This document shows, piece after piece, positions 1-5,562 of a stretch of DNA of 13,554 nt; position 1 is the first letter of the stretch, and every line of letters begins with the position of its first letter. Under the pieces are notes generated by a model, which was given only the letters and a program-made list of their open reading frames with translations, was not told the DNA's origin and did no database searches. The translations under genes were made by a program, and so were the position numbers. The stretch comes from an uncultured Eubacteriales bacterium (GTDB lineage Bacteria; Bacillota; Clostridia; Oscillospirales; Oscillospiraceae), in contig URAL01000043.1 of assembly GCA_900545805.1 (NCBI GenBank), positions 1 to 13,554 on the forward strand, in the 5' to 3' direction.

Positions 1-83
1 GCGGCAGAACATAGACCATTTTGCCCCAAAAGGTTCATGGTTTTCCACCTCAACCGCCATTTGTTCCGCTGCGATAGTATAGT
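1..83. mobile_element. Probable end of an element inserted in sigK
   Basis: These bases directly follow the point at which sigK homology ends (minus strand, after codon 110) and do not encode the sigma factor region 2 residues expected next (EILM followed by a basic stretch). Several frames stay open here. On the minus strand an ORF starting at base 96, inside sigK, crosses the junction and reads to the window edge, with MAVEVENHEPFG in its middle. On the plus strand a frame ends at a stop at 80-82. I do not recognise either product. The inference that this is the end of an inserted element rests on the position of the break; an assembly join is the main alternative. Confidence 0.45.
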
Positions 84-413
84 ATTTTCTATGCATCTTG
101 AAGTGTAAGTTGCAAGGCGGATGCCGCGGTCGGGCTTATATGTGTTTATTCCCTTTATCAGTCCTATTGTTCCTATGGATATCAGGTCTTCTATATCATT
201 TGTCTGAGTATAGTATTTTTTGATGATGTGCGCTACGAGCCGTAGATTGTGCTCAACAAGCACATTTCTTGCCGCCATGTCCCCTCCCTGCCACAATACA
301 AGATATCTCCGTTCCTCCTCCGCCGAAAGTGGGCTCGGAAACGAGCCGCCGGGTGAGAGTCTTAGCATAAGCAGCACGCCGCCAAGCAGCATAGCCAGCG
401 ACATTCCAAGCAT
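84..413 (-). pseudogene. sigK: RNA polymerase sigma-K, N-terminal part, interrupted
   Basis: Mother-cell sporulation sigma factor, first 110 codons. The product starts with a hydrophobic leader (MLGMSLAMLLGGVLLMLRL, residues 1-19), the kind of pro-sequence that SpoIVFB removes from pro-sigma-K. Next come the FPSPLSAEEE segment and region 2 with NVLVEHNLRLVAHIIKKYY, DLISIGTIGLIKGIN and RLATYTSRCIEN. The ATG at 413 follows a GAGGTGAT ribosome binding site at 418-425, spaced 7 bases. The family continues EILM-Y/H-LR after CIEN; here the frame stays open but reads TILSQRNKWR, unrelated to sigma factors. Regions 2.4 to 4 are missing from the window. Sigma-E is the closest alternative, but the non-basic hydrophobic leader and the lack of spoIIGA beside it favour sigma-K. 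The break matches the site of skin-element insertion, so the gene may be restored by excision during sporulation rather than dead. Confidence 0.8.
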
Positions 414-442
414 AAAATCACCTCGTAGCATTATATTTAATC

Positions 443-450
443 ATTGCATG
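443..450 (-). promoter_or_regulatory. Possible sigma-E-type -10 box for sigK
   Basis: On the minus strand this reads CATGCAAT, one base from the sigma-E -10 consensus CATACAAT, about 30 bases upstream of the sigK start and leaving room for its ribosome binding site. An ATA-containing A-rich stretch lies upstream at roughly -35 distance, but the match and spacing are poor. Control of sigK by sigma-E is established in Bacillus; its use here is inference. Confidence 0.3.
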
Positions 451-490
451 TACAAATTATATAAATTTTATCTTCATTCCGGCGTCCGTA

Positions 491-518
491 TTGACAAATA
501 CGCAAAAGGTGATATCCT
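491..518 (+). promoter_or_regulatory. Sigma-A-like promoter for the iron-sulfur flavoprotein gene
   Basis: A perfect TTGACA (491-496) is followed after 16 bases by TATCCT (513-518), four of six matches to the -10 consensus. It lies about 55 bases upstream of the ATG at 574 in a divergent intergenic region. Just upstream of that ATG is an AAGGAAGGAG ribosome binding site, spaced 8 bases. Confidence 0.5.
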
Positions 519-573
519 TAACACATGGCTGTTTATACAAAATGTGCATTAAAGTAAAGGAAGGAGCAACACT

Positions 574-3273
574 ATGGCATTCAGACCCAAAATACTTGCG
601 CTTGCAAACAAGATAACTCTTGAAGCACGAACCGGCATACCCAACGTCCCCTCCGATCCCGAGTACCGCATACTGGCCGAGGTGGTAACGGACGAGCAGG
701 CTGAGGTTGCGCTGGCATGTAAGGTGCGCCACAGCCTTACGCTTGAGGAAATATCAAAAAGATGCGGAAAGCCTCCCGAGGTGACGAGGAAGCTTCTGTG
801 GGAGCTCGGCAACGAGGGCGTCGTCGTCATATATACCAGCCCCGACGACGGCATCGAGTACTACACGATGCCGTGCTGGGTACCGGGCATAATGGAAATG
901 ATGGTCGGCAATAAGGAGCAGGTCGAGGCTCACCCGGAGATAGCCCGCTGCTTTGACGAATACACGCTTAAAAACATGAAGCTCATGACTCCTAACCTGC
1001 CGCGCGGCATGGGCGTTATGCGCGTTATCCCCGTACAGCAGTCCATTGACCTCAACCGTCACGCTGTATCGTCCGATCAGCTGAGCAAATACATAGAGGG
1101 CGCGTGGAAGATCGCCGTTACCGACTGCTCATGCCGGCGCACGCGCAGAATCATGGGTGAGGGCTGCGGTCATCTTGAAGAAGATATGTGCATCATGCTC
1201 AATAAGGCGGCGGATTTCCACTTAAAGACCGGACACGGCCGTGAAATAACAAAGCAGGAGGCATATGAGATACTGCAAAGAGCAGAAGAAAACGGCCTTA
1301 TACATGAGCTCTCCAATACCGACGGTACAGGTGAGGTCGGCGGCATATGCAACTGCTGCGAGTGCTCCTGTCTGTCGCTGCGCGGCGGTCGACTGTTCAA
1401 CACCTCAACGATAATGAAATCCAACTACCGCGCTCAGGTCGATAAAGACAAGTGCGTCGCCTGCGGTCAGTGTGTTGAAAACTGTCAGATGAACGCTCTG
1501 CGTCTCGGTCAGAAGCTGTGCTCGACAGAGCCCTTGAAAATAAGTCATTCCGAAGCGCCCGATGATAAGATCTGGTCGAAGGAGCACTGGAATGAAAACT
1601 GGCGTGAAAACCGTGAAAACGTTGTTGAGACCGGCACCGCGCCGTGTAAGACCAATTGCCCGGCTCATATCGCCGTTCAGGGCTATATAAAGCTGGCAGC
1701 TCAGGGCAGATATCAGGAGGCTCTTGAGCTTATAAAGAAGGAGAATCCCTTCCCCGCTATCTGCGGCCGCGTATGTCCGAAATTCTGCGAGGACGCATGC
1801 ACTCGCGGCGATATAGACGACCCCATCGCCATCGACGATATAAAGAAGTTTATAGCAGAGCAGGATATGAAGTCAGAGCACAGATTTGTTCCCAAGATGG
1901 TCAATCAGATCGGCAAGATGTATCCGCAGAAGATCGCCGTCATCGGCGCGGGCCCAGCAGGTCTTAGCTGCGCGTATTACCTCGCGGTAAAGGGTTACCC
2001 CGTTACCGTGTTCGAAAAGGAAGATACCCTGGGCGGCATGATGACCATGGGTATTCCCACGTTCAGACTTGAAAAGGACGTCGTTCTGTCCGAGATCGAA
2101 GTGCTACGGGAGCTGGGCGTTGAATTTAAGACAGGCATTGAGGTCGGTAAGGATGTAAGCCTTGATGAGCTCAGAGCTCAGGGCTATAAGGCGTTCTACA
2201 TGGCCATCGGTGCACAGAAGAGCGCTCCGATAGGCATACCCGGCGAGGAGCTTGACGGAGTTTACGGCGGCATCGACTTTCTGCGCTCGACGCTTACCGG
2301 CAATGCAATTAAGCTCGGTGAGCGCGTCGCTGTCATCGGCGGCGGCAATGTCTCCGTCGACGTTGCGCGCAGTGCAATAAGGCTCGGCGCAAAGGAGGTT
2401 ACGCTTATATACCGCCGCGGCAGAGATGAGCTGAAAGCCGACCCCGAGGAGATCGAGGATGCTCTGAGCGAGGGTATGAAGCTCAGGCTGCTCTCCTCCC
2501 CTGTTGAGATCATCGGCGAGGACGGACGGGTCAAGGCGCTCAAGCTTGAAAAGATGGAGCTTGGCGCACCCGACGCCTCCGGCAGACGCGCACCGGTTCC
2601 CACCGGCGAATTTGAGACTATTGAAGTCGACAACGTCATCGGTGCAATCGGTCAGGTAATCGACTGGGGCGGCATCGACAAGGGAGCTATGAAGCTCGAC
2701 AAAAAGGGCTGCGTCAAGGTCGATGAGCTGTCTTATCAGACAGGCGAGCCCGACGTCTTCGCGGGTGGCGACGTTGTAACAGGGCCTGCGTTCGTCATCC
2801 ACGCCATTGCAGCAGGCAAGGAGGGTGCCGTTTCGATACACCGCTACGTACACCCCGGCCAGACTCAGAATCTCGGCCGCGACAGACGCGTTTTTACCTC
2901 GCTGGATAAAACGAAGGCGGCACTCGCACTCGGCGGATACGACGCGACCCCACGGCAGAAGACCAACGACGCGAGCGCCGCGAAGGCAAAGAGAACCATG
3001 GACGATCTGCGCGGAACTTTCACCGAGGAGCAGATGAAGAGGGAGACCGAGCGCTGCCTCGGCTGCGGCGCGGTCGTGCTCGATGAGTTGCGCTGCGTTG
3101 GCTGCGGTATTTGTACCACAAAGTGTAAGTTCGACGCGATAAAGCTTGTTTGGGTCGATGAATTCGTATCGCCCAAGGTTGAGAAGATTGCCCCGCACCT
3201 AATAGCCGGTATGGCAAAGCGTGGCGGCAAGATAGCTATAAAGGCCATAAAAGAAGCTGTCGACAAGCTGTAA
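574..3273 (+). CDS. Multidomain iron-sulfur flavoprotein: ferredoxin-like module fused to GltD/NfnB-like NAD(P)H oxidoreductase
   Basis: A cytoplasmic redox enzyme of 899 residues. Residues ~40-100 look like a winged helix. Residues 185-266 carry an unusual cysteine set (DCSCR at 184-188, C198, then ICNCCECSC at 258-266) seen in a family of winged-helix ferredoxins. A classical 4Fe-4S motif follows (C294, C297, C300, C304). From ~350 the protein resembles the glutamate synthase small subunit: N-terminal cluster cysteines C358, C362, C397, C401, C405, C409; FAD dinucleotide fold GAGPAG at 458-463; NAD(P) fold GGGNVS at 589-594 with YRRGR at 613-617; and a C-terminal flavin motif AGGDVV. The tail has C828/C831 and a second ferredoxin motif (C841, C844, C847, C851). 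There is no glutamate synthase large subunit or NfnA partner nearby, so the electron acceptor is unknown. Electron transfer between NAD(P)H, flavin and ferredoxin-type clusters is the supported role; glutamate synthesis is not. Confidence 0.85.
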   Translation: MAFRPKILALANKITLEARTGIPNVPSDPEYRILAEVVTDEQAEVALACKVRHSLTLEEISKRCGKPPEVTRKLLWELGNEGVVVIYTSPDDGIEYYTMPCWVPGIMEMMVGNKEQVEAHPEIARCFDEYTLKNMKLMTPNLPRGMGVMRVIPVQQSIDLNRHAVSSDQLSKYIEGAWKIAVTDCSCRRTRRIMGEGCGHLEEDMCIMLNKAADFHLKTGHGREITKQEAYEILQRAEENGLIHELSNTDGTGEVGGICNCCECSCLSLRGGRLFNTSTIMKSNYRAQVDKDKCVACGQCVENCQMNALRLGQKLCSTEPLKISHSEAPDDKIWSKEHWNENWRENRENVVETGTAPCKTNCPAHIAVQGYIKLAAQGRYQEALELIKKENPFPAICGRVCPKFCEDACTRGDIDDPIAIDDIKKFIAEQDMKSEHRFVPKMVNQIGKMYPQKIAVIGAGPAGLSCAYYLAVKGYPVTVFEKEDTLGGMMTMGIPTFRLEKDVVLSEIEVLRELGVEFKTGIEVGKDVSLDELRAQGYKAFYMAIGAQKSAPIGIPGEELDGVYGGIDFLRSTLTGNAIKLGERVAVIGGGNVSVDVARSAIRLGAKEVTLIYRRGRDELKADPEEIEDALSEGMKLRLLSSPVEIIGEDGRVKALKLEKMELGAPDASGRRAPVPTGEFETIEVDNVIGAIGQVIDWGGIDKGAMKLDKKGCVKVDELSYQTGEPDVFAGGDVVTGPAFVIHAIAAGKEGAVSIHRYVHPGQTQNLGRDRRVFTSLDKTKAALALGGYDATPRQKTNDASAAKAKRTMDDLRGTFTEEQMKRETERCLGCGAVVLDELRCVGCGICTTKCKFDAIKLVWVDEFVSPKVEKIAPHLIAGMAKRGGKIAIKAIKEAVDKL

Positions 3274-3288
3274 AAACGAATAATTCAA

Positions 3289-3327
3289 GCCGGGCGGGAA
3301 TCCCGTCCGGCTGTTTTTGTTGCTTTT
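3289..3327 (+). terminator. Rho-independent terminator after the flavoprotein gene
   Basis: An 11-base GC-rich stem (3289-3299 with 3301-3311, one G-T pair) is followed by TGTTTTTGTTGCTTTT. It starts 16 bases after the stop codon. Confidence 0.9.
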
Positions 3328-3348
3328 GGCGCTCAGTTGAAGTATTAT
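3320..3348 (+). promoter_or_regulatory. Candidate sigma-A promoter for csoR
   Basis: TTGCTT (3320-3325), a 17-base spacer and TATTAT (3343-3348, five of six) overlap the T tract of the preceding terminator. A GGAGGGG ribosome binding site at 3369-3375 precedes the ATG at 3380. I saw no convincing CsoR operator palindrome. Confidence 0.4.
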
Positions 3349-3379
3349 AGTTAAAACGCAAAAATTTTGGAGGGGAAAA

Positions 3380-3769
3380 ATGCACAGACCTGACGACGGG
3401 TTTTACCACGATCACGGCGACGGAATACTCCACTGCCACGAGGTAAAGCCCTGCGACGATATCTCGGAGCACGAGGCACACGAGCATCCGCACCACAACC
3501 ATTCACACACGCATACGCAGAGCAAGGCCGTTATAAACAGGCTGTCACGCGCAATAGGGCATCTTGAGTCCGTAAAGCGCATGGTCGAGGACGAGCGCGA
3601 CTGCACGGACGTTCTCATTCAGCTTGCGGCCGTAAGATCCGCCCTGAGCAGCACGGCTCGCGTTATACTCAAGGATCACCTTGAGCATTGCATCACCGAC
3701 GCGGTTGAGACCGGCGACGATACCTTCATCGAAGAGCTCAACACCGCCATCGACAAGTACATCAACTGA
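3380..3769 (+). CDS. csoR: CsoR/RcnR-family metal-sensing repressor with His-rich N-terminal extension
   Basis: A small all-helical cytoplasmic repressor that releases DNA on binding metal. Residues ~48-129 form the family core (KAVINRLSRAIGHLESVKRM onward). The ligand set C75, H100 and C104 has exactly the 25- and 29-residue spacing of the Cu(I) site Cys36-His61-Cys65 of Mycobacterium tuberculosis CsoR, which favours copper over the His-Cys-His-His nickel set of RcnR. The first 47 residues are an extension with 13 histidines and two cysteines (HEHPHHNHSHTH at its end), which could bind or buffer metal. No copper ATPase or chaperone gene lies beside it, so its target must be elsewhere. It is followed directly by a terminator and is probably monocistronic. 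The family is certain; the metal is inferred. Confidence 0.88.
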   Translation: MHRPDDGFYHDHGDGILHCHEVKPCDDISEHEAHEHPHHNHSHTHTQSKAVINRLSRAIGHLESVKRMVEDERDCTDVLIQLAAVRSALSSTARVILKDHLEHCITDAVETGDDTFIEELNTAIDKYIN

Positions 3770-3773
3770 GAAG

Positions 3774-3802
3774 AAACACCGCTCATCCGAGCGGTGTTTT
3801 TT
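3774..3802. terminator. Bidirectional terminator between csoR and mreB
   Basis: A perfect stem, AAACACCGCTC with GAGCGGTGTTT (3774-3784 and 3789-3799), has loop ATCC. T runs follow it on the plus strand, and TTTCTTCTC follows on the minus strand. It lies between the convergent ends of csoR (3769) and mreB (3807). Confidence 0.88.
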
Positions 3803-3806
3803 AGTA

Positions 3807-4841
3807 TCAGTTTCTCATCTCGCGGTTGCGCAGGAAATTCATCATACCGTCCTGCATTGTGTCGAGCTTTGTCAGGAGCTTGCCGGCGCCGTGAGCTGCG
3901 CAAGCAAGAGGATCGTCAACGATCATCGTTCTTATATGCGTGCTGTCTTCAAGCATGCGGTCGATGCCGTAGAGCATGCTGCCGCCGCCGGAGAGGATCA
4001 TTCCGTTTACTCCGAGGTCACCGATGAGCTCGGGCGGAGTGCGCTCAAGCACGGCGTGGACGTTTTCAAGAATGAGCCGTGCAGGCTCGCGCAGAACGTC
4101 GACGAGCTCTTCCGCGGTCACGCTCACGGTCTTTGGCAGTCCCTTTATAAGATCGCGGCCCTTGACCTCCATACTCTCCGGTACATCAGAGCGCGGATAC
4201 ACGCCTCCGATATTTATCTTAACCTCTTCGGCAGTCATAGCGCCGATGAGCATATTGTGCTTTTTCTTGATGTAGCGGATTATTGCCTCGTCAAAGCTGC
4301 TGCCGGCTATTTTTATCGACTCGCACTCGGCAACGCCGCCCATGGATACGACCGCGATATCGGTCGTTCCGCCGCCGATATCGACGACCATGTGTCCGTC
4401 GGGCTTTTTAATATCGACGCCGGCTCCGATAGCCGTTGCAACGGCGGTCTCAACGAGATACACTCTGCGCGCTCCGGCCTCAATCGCGGCATCAATGACG
4501 GCTCGCTCCTCAACGCCGGTTATGCTGCTTGGCACACACATTAGTATCCTCGGCTTAAAAAGGCTGAAGGAGGTTATTCTGCTGACAAGCTCGCGCAGCA
4601 TGAGAGCGGACATATCGTAATCGGATATAACGCCGGCTCGTATCGGGTGGATGGCGACAACGTTTGCCGGTGTACGACCGAGCGTCTTTTTAGCCTCCTC
4701 ACCTATCTTGAGCATCTTATCCTTGACCTTATCGACCGCGACGACCGTAGGCTCGCGCAGAACAAGCCCCTTGCCCTGAGAGAAAACAAGGGTATTTGAC
4801 GTTCCCATATCAACTGCTATATCTCTTTCGTATATGACCAT
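3807..4841 (-). CDS. mreB: MreB-family actin-like protein lacking the catalytic Glu
   Basis: Bacterial actin of the MreB/Mbl class, 344 residues. The family forms membrane-associated filaments that direct lateral cell-wall synthesis. The actin-fold nucleotide motifs are present: phosphate-1 DMGTSNTLVF near the N terminus, phosphate-2 VVDIGGGTTDIAV and the adenosine motif GMILSGGGSMLYG. The usual LIEEPMAAAIG segment reads LVETAVATAIG, so the second Glu (Glu131 in Thermotoga MreB, Glu140 in Escherichia coli) is Thr132 and the following Pro is Ala. The start is ATG at 4841 with a GGAG-type site upstream. It is the last gene of the minus-strand unit, 67 bases after comF, with a possible promoter of its own. 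mreC and mreD are not adjacent. It may be a secondary MreB paralogue rather than the main one; that is inference. Confidence 0.9.
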   Translation of the reverse strand: MVIYERDIAVDMGTSNTLVFSQGKGLVLREPTVVAVDKVKDKMLKIGEEAKKTLGRTPANVVAIHPIRAGVISDYDMSALMLRELVSRITSFSLFKPRILMCVPSSITGVEERAVIDAAIEAGARRVYLVETAVATAIGAGVDIKKPDGHMVVDIGGGTTDIAVVSMGGVAECESIKIAGSSFDEAIIRYIKKKHNMLIGAMTAEEVKINIGGVYPRSDVPESMEVKGRDLIKGLPKTVSVTAEELVDVLREPARLILENVHAVLERTPPELIGDLGVNGMILSGGGSMLYGIDRMLEDSTHIRTMIVDDPLACAAHGAGKLLTKLDTMQDGMMNFLRNREMRN

Positions 4842-4856
4842 ACAACGCTCCGATCT

Positions 4857-4878
4857 GCCGCGAAAAGCATTTCACGGC
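4857..4878 (-). other. Hairpin in the mreB 5' leader
   Basis: GCCGTGAAA and TTTCGCGGC (as read on the minus strand) form a nine-base stem with one G-T pair and a four-base loop, between comF and mreB. No U run follows, so it is not an obvious terminator. Confidence 0.35.
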
Positions 4879-4882
4879 GATG

Positions 4883-4912
4883 TTTATATATAATTCTATC
4901 CAATTATGCTAA
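4883..4912 (-). promoter_or_regulatory. Possible internal promoter for mreB
   Basis: On the minus strand, TTAGCA (4907-4912) is followed after 18 bases by TATAAA (4883-4888). The -35 overlaps the end of comF. It would give mreB expression independent of the upstream operon. The match is moderate. Confidence 0.35.
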
Positions 4913-5562
4913 TCTTCATGCCGGGCAAGAGACGCACCGTAAACAGCCTTCGCTCCGGCCCTGCGCAGTACTCGTGCGGCTTCGCTCATTGTCGAGCCCG
5001 TCGTTACAACATCATCTACAAGCAATATGCGCATACCCGAAACGTCGGTTTTTTCGCACAGAGCGTACACCCCGGCGACATTATCGCGGCGCTGCTTTGC
5101 ATCACGCGTTAACGACTGCGCACCGTTGTCCTTTATTTTTCTGAGAAGCTGTCTGCACGGCAGTCCGGTATTCTTCGCAATCTCCTCTGCGATGAGCCGC
5201 GCCTGATCGTAGCCCCTGTACCGCAGGCGCTTTCTGCTTAGCGGTATCCATGATATCACATCAACACCGCCGCAATCAAGATTATTTTCGACACAATCGG
5301 ACACTATTAGTCCGTAACGTCTGCTGTAGGCCGCGCAGCCGCCGAATTTGTATCGGTGTATCGATTCGCGGACATTGTCCTTGTAATACAGCGGCGAAAC
5401 ACATTTATCCATAAACGCAAAGCGCTGCACTATGCTGTCGCCCTTTGTAAACGGAAGCTTTTGCGCACACTCGCGGCATATATCCGTATCCTTGAGCACG
5501 TTGTCACAGAAAACGCATTTCCACGGGTACAGCAGATGCGCTATATAATCAAGAACTTTCAT
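4909..5562 (-). CDS. comF: ComF family protein (phosphoribosyltransferase-like competence protein)
   Basis: A 217-residue protein of the ComF/GntX family, cytoplasmic and needed for DNA uptake or recombination steps in naturally competent bacteria. An N-terminal zinc ribbon has C16-x2-C19 and C29-x2-C32. The C-terminal half is a type I phosphoribosyltransferase fold with the PRPP loop ILLVDDVVTTGSTM and the family segment RLRYRGYDQARLIAEEIA. The ATG at 5562 lies inside the end of recD2 (14-base overlap), which suggests translational coupling. No comFA helicase gene adjoins it, so it stands alone with recD2, a common arrangement in Clostridia. Whether the host is competent cannot be told from this window. 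Confidence 0.92.
   Translation of the reverse strand: MKVLDYIAHLLYPWKCVFCDNVLKDTDICRECAQKLPFTKGDSIVQRFAFMDKCVSPLYYKDNVRESIHRYKFGGCAAYSRRYGLIVSDCVENNLDCGGVDVISWIPLSRKRLRYRGYDQARLIAEEIAKNTGLPCRQLLRKIKDNGAQSLTRDAKQRRDNVAGVYALCEKTDVSGMRILLVDDVVTTGSTMSEAARVLRRAGAKAVYGASLARHED

Noticed and set aside
220..552. A 110-codon plus-strand frame across the sigK start and the divergent promoter region
   Set aside because: It is opposite sigK and continues through an intergenic region with promoters; no domain or start signal.
2104..3198. A 364-codon open frame antisense to the flavoprotein gene
   Set aside because: It lies wholly opposite a well-supported gene, lacks a ribosome binding site and shows no recognisable domain. 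Long antisense frames are expected opposite GC-rich codon usage.
3681..4544. A 287-codon plus-strand frame opposite mreB, overlapping the end of csoR
   Set aside because: It is the antisense shadow of mreB, runs through the terminator, and has no start signal or domain.
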